Assembly (NCBI GenBank): GCA_039962225.1
Contig: JAMPKV010000005.1
Coordinates: forward strand, 1-64,000
Reading direction: 5' to 3'
Source of the DNA: Microcoleus sp. AS-A8
Lineage (GTDB): Bacteria > Cyanobacteriota > Cyanobacteriia > Cyanobacteriales > Coleofasciculaceae
Length of the DNA: 64,000 nt
The notes below the pieces were generated by a model, which ran no database searches, was not told where the DNA came from, and was given only the letters and a program-made list of their open reading frames with translations. Below are positions 1 to 8,579 of the stretch, piece after piece; within the stretch, counting starts at the first letter, position 1; each line of letters opens with the position of its first letter. The translations under genes and the position numbers were made by a program.

Positions 1-310
1 ATAGAAAGTTACTTTTGGCTCCGAAAACTTTTGATTTCCGGAATCCTCTTCTTTTTTTCAGCCTTGGGGGTTAACCCAAAACTTGATTGATTTCTGACGA
101 GGATTGGTACTTAATTTTGGCTTTCAAACTATTGGTTTTTCTAGGTTCGGGCGCGGTCGGGGGCGTTGGCCTCTTTAGCGCGCATTTACCAATATATCGA
201 TAATCTCCCCTACTGTCAACCCCTTGACTCTATTTTTTCTCTAGCCCCCTACACCCCTTTCCCTTCCTTGCTTTGCTCCTTCTACCCTCCTCAATGCTCC
301 AGTGAGAGCA
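1..310. other. Intergenic region at window start
   Basis: This stretch is rich in A/T and C/T tracts. I see no convincing coding frame, tRNA or strong terminator. It lies downstream of the minus-strand gene that ends at 311. Confidence 0.4.
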
Positions 311-1486
311 TCAAGGTAGCAACTGTAATTCCTTGAGCGCTCGTTCTAGAGCGACTGTTTCAAAATTGAGATGCAGTACTCCGTGAAAGTTGGGTTTTAC
401 TGTAATATTGTCAATTGTGTAAACATTAACAAATCCAAACAGGGTGGCATTTATAGCAGTTTTTCGGGAAATGACTTCTATATAGCGCTTTAGATAACTT
501 GAACTCAGACTCAGGGCTACATCAACGCGATGGTAGTTTCCCACATTAACAAATCCAAGCATTTTTATATGAACTTTCGATTCTTCTTCATCCATCACCT
601 CTTTAATGCTTAGTATTCCTGTACTAATAATTTCCTCTATTTGGCTGGAATCAGTTAAATTCTTTTTAAATAAAGCAAGTAAGCGAACTAAAGTTGCCTC
701 ATCTTTATCTTTTAAAATCTGATCTAAATTACCTTCCAGTTTTTCTTCATTGACCGTAGTTTTAAGGAAAGCGATGATAGCTGTAGTAGTTTGTAAATCT
801 GCTGTATCAGATTTAGCATTATTTTTATCGCCAATTTTCTTACTTAAAATTTGGCTTTGACGTTCGCTATGTTCCACCAAACCAGATTTAACGAGTAGTT
901 TATCAATTTTTAATATTTTCTTATCTATAGCTAACAAAAGCATTCTTTTTAAATTAAAACTAAATTCTCCAATTGGATTAAATAACCACCAATACTTATA
1001 ACTCGGAGAAGTGTTGTTGAAATGTTTTCCTTGGTTCCAAAGATTTTTTATATCCTGGCAAGAAAGCCTAGTATTCAAAAACCTTAATTTTAGATAAGGA
1101 ATCTGAATTAGTAATTTACCAGATTCAAAGTGAAATAATTGCTTAATATTTTTACCAATTAAGATTTCTACTTCATAGAGATGAAAAAGTGCAGTAGACT
1201 GGCCTAGAACTCCAATTTGAAAATCTTTGATGAAATAAACAATCTCATCAATTTGTTGTAGAATTTTCTTTTCTATCTGTTCTAAGGGAACAAAACTGCT
1301 AAGTTTACAGTAAATTCTATAAGTGTCCTCTAGACCTGGAAGATTTTCAGTTTTAATATGCCTGCGACTCAAGGCTTCACTGACTTCTCGATTTTGTTTT
1401 TTTAATAATTCAAACGCATATTGCTGAAAATAAGCAAGTAAGTCTTCAGCATTTTTAGATACATTAACAGATTGAGTCATCATCAA
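311..1486 (-). CDS. Hypothetical protein, 391 aa
   Basis: I do not recognise the family. The protein is mostly soluble, with no signal peptide and no clear membrane segment. The first ~270 residues are predicted helical and rich in Lys, Leu and Ile. The last ~120 look beta-rich and contain two similar strands that share the string GFVNV (MLGFVNVGNY and LFGFVNVYTI), which hints at a duplicated small beta unit. The gene is visibly richer in A/T than the genes to its right, so recent acquisition is possible. Several Met codons sit at the N-terminus (MMMTQ), so the exact start is uncertain by a few codons. The next gene runs divergently. No function is proposed. Confidence 0.7.
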   Translation of the reverse strand: MMMTQSVNVSKNAEDLLAYFQQYAFELLKKQNREVSEALSRRHIKTENLPGLEDTYRIYCKLSSFVPLEQIEKKILQQIDEIVYFIKDFQIGVLGQSTALFHLYEVEILIGKNIKQLFHFESGKLLIQIPYLKLRFLNTRLSCQDIKNLWNQGKHFNNTSPSYKYWWLFNPIGEFSFNLKRMLLLAIDKKILKIDKLLVKSGLVEHSERQSQILSKKIGDKNNAKSDTADLQTTTAIIAFLKTTVNEEKLEGNLDQILKDKDEATLVRLLALFKKNLTDSSQIEEIISTGILSIKEVMDEEESKVHIKMLGFVNVGNYHRVDVALSLSSSYLKRYIEVISRKTAINATLFGFVNVYTIDNITVKPNFHGVLHLNFETVALERALKELQLLP

Positions 1487-1609
1487 AATAATATGAGTTT
1501 TGAGTAAGGGCAGTGATTGGTCTGCTCTTGAACTACAATAGCCGTAGCCGACATTCCAGATGTTTGTAATTTTTGATGTCTCTTGAATTTATAAGTAACG
1601 AGATCATTC

Positions 1610-2083
1610 GTGCTAAACCTTCATTCTTCTCATCTTCAGGATATTCAGACCCATGCAGAAAGCACATACCCTGAAGAGTGCTGTGGATTACTCTTAGGTC
1701 ATTTGAGTGGGGACGCCAGAACCCTGCTTGAAGTCTTACCGACAGAGAATAGCTGGGATGAACAGACGGCTGATGCTTTCCAATCAATTGATGGTTTATC
1801 GAAACGAAAGTCTAGTAAACGCAATCGATTCACTATTGCGCCGCAAGTGATGCTGAGGGTGCAAAAAGAGGCACGCGATCGCAACCTTAACATCATTGGC
1901 ATTTATCACTCTCACACCGATCATCCAGCCGTTCCTTCGGAATTTGATCGGGTGATCGCTTGGCCGCAATACTCTTATATTATTGTTTCTGTGCGACAAG
2001 GATTAGCTTGTGACCTCAAAAGCTGGAGCCTGGATGACAACCAGCAATTTCAGCCTGAGGAAATTCATACAATCGGGTGTTAG
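1610..2083 (+). CDS. M67-family (JAMM/MPN+) zinc metallopeptidase
   Basis: The 157-residue protein carries a complete JAMM motif: an early Glu (PEECCG, about residue 22), then H100-S-H102, seven residues, S110 and D113. These residues bind zinc and activate water in the Mov34/PAD-1 fold. Bacterial family members remove C-terminal adducts from ubiquitin-like sulfur carriers; the Mycobacterium enzyme Mec+ frees cysteine from CysO. The start used is GTG and no strong ribosome site is visible. The gene lies 89 bp before a MoeZ-like E1/rhodanese gene on the same strand, the partner expected for a sulfur-carrier pathway. No sulfur-carrier gene is visible in the window, so the substrate is unknown. 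Confidence 0.9.
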   Translation: MLNLHSSHLQDIQTHAESTYPEECCGLLLGHLSGDARTLLEVLPTENSWDEQTADAFQSIDGLSKRKSSKRNRFTIAPQVMLRVQKEARDRNLNIIGIYHSHTDHPAVPSEFDRVIAWPQYSYIIVSVRQGLACDLKSWSLDDNQQFQPEEIHTIGC

Positions 2084-2172
2084 CTTAATCAAAAATTTAT
2101 ATTAACCCCCCTACAGACAGATGGAAAGCATTTAGCTAGGATATAGGTCGTGTTCGCACTACCTAGACTACA

Positions 2173-3345
2173 ATGCTCAATCCCAATCTGGATGAAATCC
2201 AGCTAACCAAAGAAGAGTACGAACGTTACTCCCGACACCTGATTTTGCCACAAGTTGGACTGGAGGGGCAAAAACGCCTAAAAGCCGCTAGTGTGCTTTG
2301 CATTGGTAGTGGTGGACTGGGTTCACCCCTGCTGCTTTACTTGGCTGCCGCTGGCGTTGGACGCCTTGGTCTTGTAGACTTTGATGTCGTCGATAGCTCA
2401 AACCTGCAACGACAAGTGATTCACGGCACCTCCTGGGTGGGCAAGCCGAAAATTGAGTCAGCGAAAAATCGAATTCTAGAAATCAACCCCTCCTGCCAGG
2501 TAGATCTCTACGAAGATCTTCTGTGTTCAGAGAATGCTCTGGAGATTATGCAGCCCTACGACATTGTTGTCGATGGCACCGATAACTTCCCAACTCGTTA
2601 TCTGGTGAACGACGCTTGTGTGCTACTAGGCAAACCTAACGTCTATGGTTCAATCTTCGGATTTGAAGGTCAAGCTACCGTGTTTAACTACGAAGGTGGC
2701 CCGAACTACCGAGATCTGTATCCAGAACCCCCACCTCCTGGAATGGTTCCATCCTGTGCCGAAGGTGGTGTTTTGGGCATTCTGCCAGGAATCATTGGTT
2801 TAATTCAAGCAACGGAAACTGTCAAAATCATTATCCAGCAGGGCACAACCCTGAGTGGGCGTTTGTTGCTATACAACGCGCTAGAGATGACGTTCCGTCA
2901 ATTAAAACTGCGCCCTAACCCTGAGCGGCCTGTCATTGACAAGTTGATTGACTACGAACAATTCTGCGGCGTTACCCAAGCTAAAGAAGAAGAGGCAAAA
3001 CGGCAGAAGGAAATGCAAGAAATCACAGTTCAGGAACTCAAGCAGCTACTGGATGGTGACGCGAAGGATTTTGTCCTACTCGATGTTCGCAATCCTAATG
3101 AATACGAAATTGCCAAGCTTCCTGGCTCAGTCCTCATCCCGCTATCAGAAATTGAAAATGGTCAGGGTGTAGAAAAAGTTAAGCAAGTGCTTAATGGTTC
3201 TCGGTTAATTGCCCATTGTAAATTTGGCAGTCGCTCTGCAAAAGCATTGGGAATCTTGAAAGACGCGGGCATTGATGGCACCAATGTGAAAGGTGGAATT
3301 TCTGCATGGAGCAAGGAAGTCGATCCATCTGTGCCTGAGTATTAA
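2173..3345 (+). CDS. moeB: MoeZ-like adenylyltransferase/sulfurtransferase (ThiF/MoeB domain plus rhodanese)
   Basis: The 390-residue protein joins an E1-like ThiF/MoeB domain (residues ~15-260) to a C-terminal rhodanese domain (~290-385). The ATP-binding loop GSGGLGSPLL lies near residues 45-54, the conserved SCAEGGVLG carries the E1 cysteine, and the rhodanese active-site loop is CKFGSRS. It should adenylate the C-terminal glycine of a sulfur-carrier protein such as MoaD, ThiS or CysO and then transfer sulfur to it. The paired CxxC zinc ligands of E. coli MoeB are absent; YRDLYPEPPPPGMVP stands in that region, as in actinobacterial MoeZ. The preceding JAMM peptidase is probably functionally linked. 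Which carrier it serves cannot be read here. Confidence 0.9.
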   Translation: MLNPNLDEIQLTKEEYERYSRHLILPQVGLEGQKRLKAASVLCIGSGGLGSPLLLYLAAAGVGRLGLVDFDVVDSSNLQRQVIHGTSWVGKPKIESAKNRILEINPSCQVDLYEDLLCSENALEIMQPYDIVVDGTDNFPTRYLVNDACVLLGKPNVYGSIFGFEGQATVFNYEGGPNYRDLYPEPPPPGMVPSCAEGGVLGILPGIIGLIQATETVKIIIQQGTTLSGRLLLYNALEMTFRQLKLRPNPERPVIDKLIDYEQFCGVTQAKEEEAKRQKEMQEITVQELKQLLDGDAKDFVLLDVRNPNEYEIAKLPGSVLIPLSEIENGQGVEKVKQVLNGSRLIAHCKFGSRSAKALGILKDAGIDGTNVKGGISAWSKEVDPSVPEY

Positions 3346-3507
3346 TAAAGGATGATAGGGGATGAGGTTAATCTCGTCCCATCATGCCATCACTCTACTC
3401 AGCAAAAAAAGGTATGGAGTATGAAAAAAGGCTGAACCCTTCAGTAGTGAGTTTGATGCCCAAAGCCAACAAGGTTGTTTCATACTTCATCCTTCCTCCT
3501 TAAGCTT

Positions 3508-3708
3508 TTACTTTACTGCCTCTAACCTGCTGCTACTCGCCACGAAAATTGCTGCAACCAAAAATGCAGCAGCAGCAAGCAATGCTCCAACAATAGGAGT
3601 CAGGCTGCCTGACTGACTAAATAAAGCACCAAACAAACTAGAAGCAACCGCTCCACCACTGAAATAAATACCCGTTCCTAAGCCTGCCTTATCGGGTGGT
3701 ACCATTGA
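3508..3708 (-). pseudogene. C-terminal fragment of an MFS transporter next to an IS
   Basis: On the minus strand this fragment reads MVPPDKAGLGTGIYFSGG followed by two hydrophobic helices, which looks like the last two membrane segments of a major facilitator permease. The open frame continues into the IS end, so the first residues of any longer reading (including YPDLIS) come from the IS terminal repeat. Rejoining the sequence across the IS gives an in-frame stop within about 25 codons, so the N-terminal part of the transporter is missing, not merely split. A non-functional remnant is the best reading. Confidence 0.6.
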
Positions 3709-3710
3709 TA

Positions 3711-4848
3711 TCAAGTCCGGATAAATACTTACAATTAGACACCTAACTGAACCCACCAATGAAAACCAGTTAATCCCCGAATCAAATCTTGTTGTTGGAG
3801 TAAAACTTGACAACGAGCCAATAAAACTTCTTCTAACTGTGCCAGAGTATCAAAGGAACGATTGGCAATTGGTTCATCAACTAAAGTCCACAATCGCTCT
3901 GCTGGCTGTAATTCTGGAGAATGAGAGGGTAAAAAGATTAAATCTAGTCCTTCGGGAATTTCTAAACCATCACGCTTTATGCCATCCGGCTTGGTCAACA
4001 GCTAAAAGAATGCGCTTATTCTTGCCCAAACCAAACTCTTGGGCAAAGTCGGCTAAGACTCGGCTAAACAATTGCGTGTTGACATAAGGGAGAATCCACC
4101 AATAAGTTTCTCTGCTATTGAGGATGTACAAATGCATACAACCATAACCACTGAAATCTCCAGTTAACATTGGCAATGGGTGATACTCCTTCATGTACAT
4201 AAATTCGCCTCAGCAGAGGTTTAAGCCCTAAACGATGCTCGTCCTCACACCACAGTTGAATTTCTGCTTTTGGATAAGTGGTTTGCACCTGTGCCACTTG
4301 TGCTGCTAGTTTTTTTTCCAAGCTTCTTGTTCAACTGGGTCGGCTTCCGTATGTGCTGGACGAGGAACTCGCAGCCGGAAGGACATCTGTCGCAATATTT
4401 CCCATCCTCTTTGTCGGCTAATCTGTTGCTGCGTGAGTTCACTTAACCAGTCTGCGACTTTCCGACCGTTCCATAGCCCACCATCGGGTGCTGGTGTTTG
4501 TAAGACTTGCCACAATTGGGCTTGATGGATGTCTTCAACTAATGGTTTGGCTCCTTGATTATCCCGACGCTGATCGCCAAGTGCGGTAGCGCCTGATTGG
4601 TTATATCTTTTCACTAAAGCATAAATCCAAGTCCGGCTATATCCTGTAATTACCATGACTTCTGCCGTTGTTTTACCTTGTGCCAGCAGCCAAATAATTT
4701 GATACTGACGGCTGTCTACTCCGTTTTTTGCCTGACGATAACCAAGTTCAAGTTCAGAGACACTCAGATGCGGAATAATTGTTAACTGTTTTGGCATTAA
4801 CTACGTTTGTACAGTCTGTCTTTATCATAAGTGATTATCCGGACTTGA
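3711..4848 (-). mobile_element. IS630-family insertion sequence, about 1138 bp
   Basis: The element is bounded by terminal inverted repeats: tcaagtccggataa at 3711-3724, and its reverse complement ending at 4848. Both ends are flanked by TA (3709-3710 and 4849-4850), the target duplication typical of the IS630/Tc1/mariner group. Including the TA, the match is 16 bp (TATCAAGTCCGGATAA). The single transposase gene inside is split into four frames. Insertion lies beside an MFS transporter remnant. Confidence 0.88.
3735..4797 (-). pseudogene. IS630-family DDE transposase, frameshifted
   Basis: The first part (4797 down to ~4310) is a helix-turn-helix DNA-binding region. The catalytic part follows in other frames: CEDEHRLGLKPLLRR, then LAVDQAGWHKA, then LPSHSPELQPAERLW, which together give the DDE/D core. 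The change from the first to the second frame falls on an A8 run in the coding strand (4310-4317), where a -1 slip would give a fused protein; such runs are used for recoding in some IS630 elements. The next two breaks, near 4115-4130 and 3970-3998, have no such slippery run and look like mutations. The copy is probably inactive by itself. Confidence 0.85.
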
Positions 4849-5056
4849 TAGGATATCGAATTCGTGGTGTATTTGTTTGGGATTCTCTTGACGATTTGAC
4901 CTAAGGTTACCCGCGAACGTCCGCAACCAGATAGCATATCCTGTGACATCTTTAAAAAGAACAATCATGAGCAGGCAAAGTGACATCGGTTGCCGTTCCA
5001 GCCTTAAAAATTCTATCTTCCTACCCTTATTCCCATTCTCTAAAGGTCAGCTAGCG

Positions 5057-5629
5057 ATGACAAAAAGGGCTGCGCCATTTGTAGCCATCGCCAGTCTGTT
5101 GGCCCTGGTAATCCCCAATCGTCCTGCCGTAGCCTTGAACGAGTTCCAACTCTGCACGGCTCAGTTAGTGCGTTTGGCTGGAGTTTCTCCAGAAGGGGCG
5201 GTAGCAGCTTGTTCGGATGCCCTGAATCCCAAAGACATATCAAGATGCGTTGTTACAATTCATAAACTAACACCAACCTTGACACAGGACGCTCTAGTGG
5301 CTTGTCAACGAGTGAGACGCCCTGTGGAATTATCTCGTTGTATGTTTGATATCACGGATAACACCCGCGACTCACAGCCCATTACGGTACTAGATTACTG
5401 TCGTCGTAGTCTTCTACCTCTTCGTTATGCACAATGTGTGGTCGGTTTAAGCCGCGAAACCGATTTTTCTTCTGGTCAAGTGATGGAGAGTTGTATCAAA
5501 GCTGAGGATTTTCCTGGTAACTTGTACCCTAATGTGGCACCGCTCCCGCCACAAAATCCAACACCGCCAGTAGCTGTCCCTAAGATCCCATCGACCCCCC
5601 CGGCTAAGCCCATGAACTTTAACTCTTAA
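5057..5629 (+). CDS. Secreted Cys-containing protein, cyanobacterial, unknown function
   Basis: I chose the ATG at 5057 because a ribosome site (aaaggtcag) lies just upstream and because it opens directly with a signal peptide: MTKRAAPF, a hydrophobic core, then a likely cleavage after PAVA. A longer frame back to 4943 has no such support. The mature part of about 165 residues contains regularly spaced cysteines (FQLCTAQL, VAACSDAL, ISRCVV, VACQRV, LSRCMF, DYCRRS, AQCVVG, ESCIKA), suggesting a repeated helical unit with disulfides. The C-terminal ~35 residues are a Pro-rich tail. It is likely periplasmic or extracellular. No named domain is recognised. Confidence 0.75.
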   Translation: MTKRAAPFVAIASLLALVIPNRPAVALNEFQLCTAQLVRLAGVSPEGAVAACSDALNPKDISRCVVTIHKLTPTLTQDALVACQRVRRPVELSRCMFDITDNTRDSQPITVLDYCRRSLLPLRYAQCVVGLSRETDFSSGQVMESCIKAEDFPGNLYPNVAPLPPQNPTPPVAVPKIPSTPPAKPMNFNS

Positions 5630-5649
5630 GAATTTGTTGACACCCCCAA

Positions 5650-5668
5650 CCCCCCTTATTCAGGGGGG
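5650..5668. terminator. C6/G6 hairpin between convergent genes
   Basis: Six C and six G residues flank the loop ttattca. It sits between the plus-strand secreted protein and the minus-strand TrpD-like gene, so it could end transcription from either side. No long T run follows, so efficiency is uncertain. Confidence 0.45.
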
Positions 5669-5720
5669 AGCAAGAGGGTTATCTTGAGCAAACATCTTAG
5701 GATATGGCTCATGATTCAGA

Positions 5721-6848
5721 TTAAGACTGATGAGCCAGTTGCATGGAGGCGATCGCATGACGGATGTCATGTAGCTTCTGGAGAGCATAACCTTCGGTAA
5801 GGAAAGATTCCGCTTTGGTAAAACCTGTGGCTAGATCGGGGCAGACGCCACAACGCCATAAGTAAAATCCGCCGTTCCAGATGGCAACAGACATTAATTC
5901 AGAAGATTTGCCATTTAGGACATGGTGCATCTGTTCTATCAACTCACGAGTGGAGTCAAGAGGCAGTTCTGGGTGGGCAAAACCGTAGTCACGAGGATGG
6001 AGCAGAAGACGTTCAAACCCTTCACTAACCTTTGGTTGACTGATGGCAATAATCGCTGTGCGATCGCGCGGTAAATCGCAGCTACCCTCTAATCCCTTAA
6101 CCAGGGTGAACTTTCTGACTCCCCGCATCTCCAGTGTTTCTCGAAAGCGAAGTTCGGTGGGAGGATGAACATACCCCGCCACCATATGCACATCTCCCCC
6201 ATAGGGCGACCAGATGAGTTCCATTGTTGCAAAGGGCGGACGTTTGCCAATTTGGTCGCGGTAGGGTACCAATGCTTGTGCTTCAGGAAAGTGCTGCGGC
6301 AAATAGATAAATCCCAAACCCGTTGTCTTGAATAATTGCTCAATCTGCGTCAAGGTGACGCTGGAAAAGTCCACGCCTAATCCTTGCCAAATCTCAATCA
6401 GGGGGACGCCATACTTCGTCGGCATACAATCTCCCCCATGCATGATCACACGTACTCCAGCCGTCGCTAAAATCAGAGCCGTTAGGGGAGTTACGGGGGC
6501 AGTACGCGATCGCCCATCATAAGGCGTCCCCAATACTGTTACGGGTTGGGACAACAATGACGTTGTTCCAGCATCTTCTCCATTCTCAATTCCCGATTGC
6601 CGATTCCCCATGTCCTCTACTTGCAGCTTGGGGCCAATCTGCTCATACGCATCCAGCATCCCTACCAATTCTTGACTGGTAGGCCGTTTAATCCGGTGGG
6701 CAATCATAAACGCGCCAATCTGAGCAGGCGTTGCCTCTTGCAACAACATCATCCGGGTAGCTGCTGCCGCTTCCTCACGACTTAAGTCTTCACCTGTGTG
6801 GACGCCACTACCGACTTTCTTTAACAATTCTCTGAAAGCATTACTCAT
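5721..6848 (-). CDS. Anthranilate phosphoribosyltransferase-like protein (TrpD2 type)
   Basis: The 375-residue protein has the N-terminal helical domain of the TrpD/nucleoside phosphorylase class III fold (LSREEAAAATRMMLL, PAQIGAFMIAHRIK) and an alpha/beta C-terminal domain. True TrpD carries GTGGD and KHGNR motifs for phosphoribosyl pyrophosphate and anthranilate. Here the matching places read VLGTPYDGRSRTAP and MHGGDCMPTKYG, so those motifs are lost or altered. That points to the TrpD2/YbiB group, whose known members bind nucleic acid rather than make tryptophan. No other trp gene is nearby. The fold assignment is firm; the biochemical role is open. Confidence 0.75.
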   Translation of the reverse strand: MSNAFRELLKKVGSGVHTGEDLSREEAAAATRMMLLQEATPAQIGAFMIAHRIKRPTSQELVGMLDAYEQIGPKLQVEDMGNRQSGIENGEDAGTTSLLSQPVTVLGTPYDGRSRTAPVTPLTALILATAGVRVIMHGGDCMPTKYGVPLIEIWQGLGVDFSSVTLTQIEQLFKTTGLGFIYLPQHFPEAQALVPYRDQIGKRPPFATMELIWSPYGGDVHMVAGYVHPPTELRFRETLEMRGVRKFTLVKGLEGSCDLPRDRTAIIAISQPKVSEGFERLLLHPRDYGFAHPELPLDSTRELIEQMHHVLNGKSSELMSVAIWNGGFYLWRCGVCPDLATGFTKAESFLTEGYALQKLHDIRHAIASMQLAHQS

Positions 6849-6943
6849 GGTAGGTTTCCTCGGTGATTCTCAGTTTTGTGAGGACAAAAAATTATAGATA
6901 CAAAGCCAGCTTATAGTTCCTAATTTTACGGAAAATACGGGAA

Positions 6944-7090
6944 TCAGTTTGTAAGTGTGACCTTAACTGGGTGAGCTACTACACTCTTTATCCCGTTGCC
7001 GAAGGCGTTCGAGACTACTTTTCTCATGATGTTGTAACTACCATTTACGTCGGCGTTAAACTTAATGCCGAGTTTAGTATTATCTGTTAA
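6944..7090 (-). pseudogene. C-terminal relic of a TnpB (IS200/IS605 OrfB) protein
   Basis: The minus strand reads TDNTKLGIKFNADVNGSYNI followed by MRKVVSNAFGNGIKSVV and a TGA at 6944-6946. The string NADVNGSYNIMRKV is the last RuvC-like segment of TnpB, including its catalytic Asp, and the rest is the usual TnpB tail. The frame has no upstream body: it runs into the 3' end of the LysR gene. It is therefore a short decayed remnant of an IS605-type element, too short for standard gene calling. Confidence 0.7.
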
Positions 7091-8145
7091 CCGCTAACCC
7101 TTAAGGGCTGACTGTCAAACGGTATGTGAGGCTGAGCGATGGAATCCTGGCCAGTAATCGCATTTGCTGCCGACTTTTCCAATTGACGCACGAGTTGACA
7201 GAAGTGCTGAATGGGGGGGATTTGGATACGGTCTTGGGTGGTAACCAAAACGACCTGGCGCATCAAGATGCCATCAGAGTTTGGGACATCGCTAACCATA
7301 TTACCGACCGCCGTCATTGATGGGGGAAGACTGGTGAGCGAACCTCGCTCAGTGTTAAAGGCGATCGCTCGAATGGCTAGGGTTGAGTCTGTGCGAGCTT
7401 CTACTAAAGCCGACTCAGGCAGTAGAGCAATCAGTTCTCCCTGCCGGACAACGCCTCGAAACGCATCAAGGGTATTTAACTCCATAACAGCGCGTAGCTT
7501 GGCTCCCTGTCGCGCAAACCTCTCTTGTACCAACCGCTGCATCCCATAGCCGTCTTTAAATACTACTTGTGGATATTTGATCAGTTCTGACCAAGGCACC
7601 TGTTCATACTGAGTCAGGGGATGATTTGACGCCATCAAGACTTCAACCCGTTCCTCGTAGAGGACATTGACGACCATTTCCGGACTAGCGGTTAAAAAGC
7701 GGTTGTTCATGACGATCGCCACATCCACTAAGCCATCTCGGAGAACTTTCAGTGCGCGATCGCTTCCCAACGCCGTTACCCGCAACTGGACGTCTGGGTA
7801 GTCGCGGCAAAATTTCTGTAACACTGGAGGCAAATAATGAGCACAGACCGAGTGAATGGCTGCCACACAGAGTTCTGGCTGTTTTCCAGCCATCAAATCG
7901 GCTAATTCTTGTGTTGCCGATTCCCACTCTTGACAAATTTTGCGTGCGCGAGGTAGAAGATGTTCACCTCCCAACGTTAGTTTGGCCTGGGCCGTGCGAT
8001 GAAACAGTGGCAAACCCAACTCGGCTTCCAATGACTGGATTTGGCGACTGACTGTAGACTGAGTGATTTCACACTTGCGTGCGGCTTGTCCAAAGCTGCC
8101 CGTTTCAGCAACAGCCAGAAAGGCTTGTAACTGCTCAATCCGCAT
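7087..8145 (-). CDS. LysR-family transcriptional regulator
   Basis: The N-terminal ~60 residues form the LysR winged helix-turn-helix (FLAVAETGSFGQAARKCEIT, then QSTVSRQIQSLEAELGLPLF), followed by a linker helix and the two-lobed effector-binding domain to about residue 300. A further ~50 residues extend the C-terminus. LysR proteins bind as tetramers near divergent promoters and respond to small metabolites. The upstream side (8146-8579) is a long intergenic region rather than a divergent gene, so the target is not evident, and autoregulation is the only local option. The effector cannot be inferred. It is not the RbcR or CmpR type by its N-terminal sequence. Confidence 0.9.
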   Translation of the reverse strand: MRIEQLQAFLAVAETGSFGQAARKCEITQSTVSRQIQSLEAELGLPLFHRTAQAKLTLGGEHLLPRARKICQEWESATQELADLMAGKQPELCVAAIHSVCAHYLPPVLQKFCRDYPDVQLRVTALGSDRALKVLRDGLVDVAIVMNNRFLTASPEMVVNVLYEERVEVLMASNHPLTQYEQVPWSELIKYPQVVFKDGYGMQRLVQERFARQGAKLRAVMELNTLDAFRGVVRQGELIALLPESALVEARTDSTLAIRAIAFNTERGSLTSLPPSMTAVGNMVSDVPNSDGILMRQVVLVTTQDRIQIPPIQHFCQLVRQLEKSAANAITGQDSIAQPHIPFDSQPLRVSG

Positions 8146-8579
8146 GATTATGTAAATTAATTTACATTCTTAATAATTCAATGACCATAACGGATTTATG
8201 GTTCTAGTTTGGTAGAGTTTGATACAGCCTGCACAGAAGTTTTCAGGAATTAGGCAGACGACCCGATGGAGAAAAATGATTGAGTTCGGTGGCTAAAGCG
8301 CAAGGCTATTGCGTTTGCTCCGCTCATAGATTCTTGGTTTCTAGTGGCTAAGAGCTATTTGAGCATTGAGGAGAAAAATACTTAAAGTTACCCCTGTTAA
8401 AGCAGGGGTAACGCCAACTGATAGGACAGCAAGCTAATATCCAAAGTTAAGAGCTTTTTCCCTACCTATCCCCTACTTTAAGACTTATGTCTAAATAGGT
8501 ATCTCATGGCTTCGTTGTTTAATTGACCATAGTTGATTAAGGCTAAACTAATGTTTTTTGGCCTTTGCAAAACTTTATT
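8146..8579. other. Intergenic region with one strong hairpin
   Basis: No coding frame is supported here. It holds the LysR promoter side and the hairpin at 8387-8412, listed separately. Confidence 0.4.
8387..8412. repeat. Perfect 10-bp inverted repeat
   Basis: gttacccctg, loop ttaaag, caggggtaac. There is no T run, so it is not a standard terminator. Hairpins like this occur at the ends of IS200/IS605 elements in cyanobacteria and in small mobile repeats; a TnpB relic lies 1.3 kb away, but no direct link is seen. Confidence 0.55.

Noticed and set aside
4851-4942. N-terminal half of the MFS transporter on the far side of the IS
   Set aside because: Rejoining across the IS gives an in-frame stop within 25 codons and no hydrophobic segments.
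8387-8412. Terminator of the DUF4385 or LysR gene
   Set aside because: It lies upstream of LysR and downstream of nothing transcribed toward it, and it has no T run.
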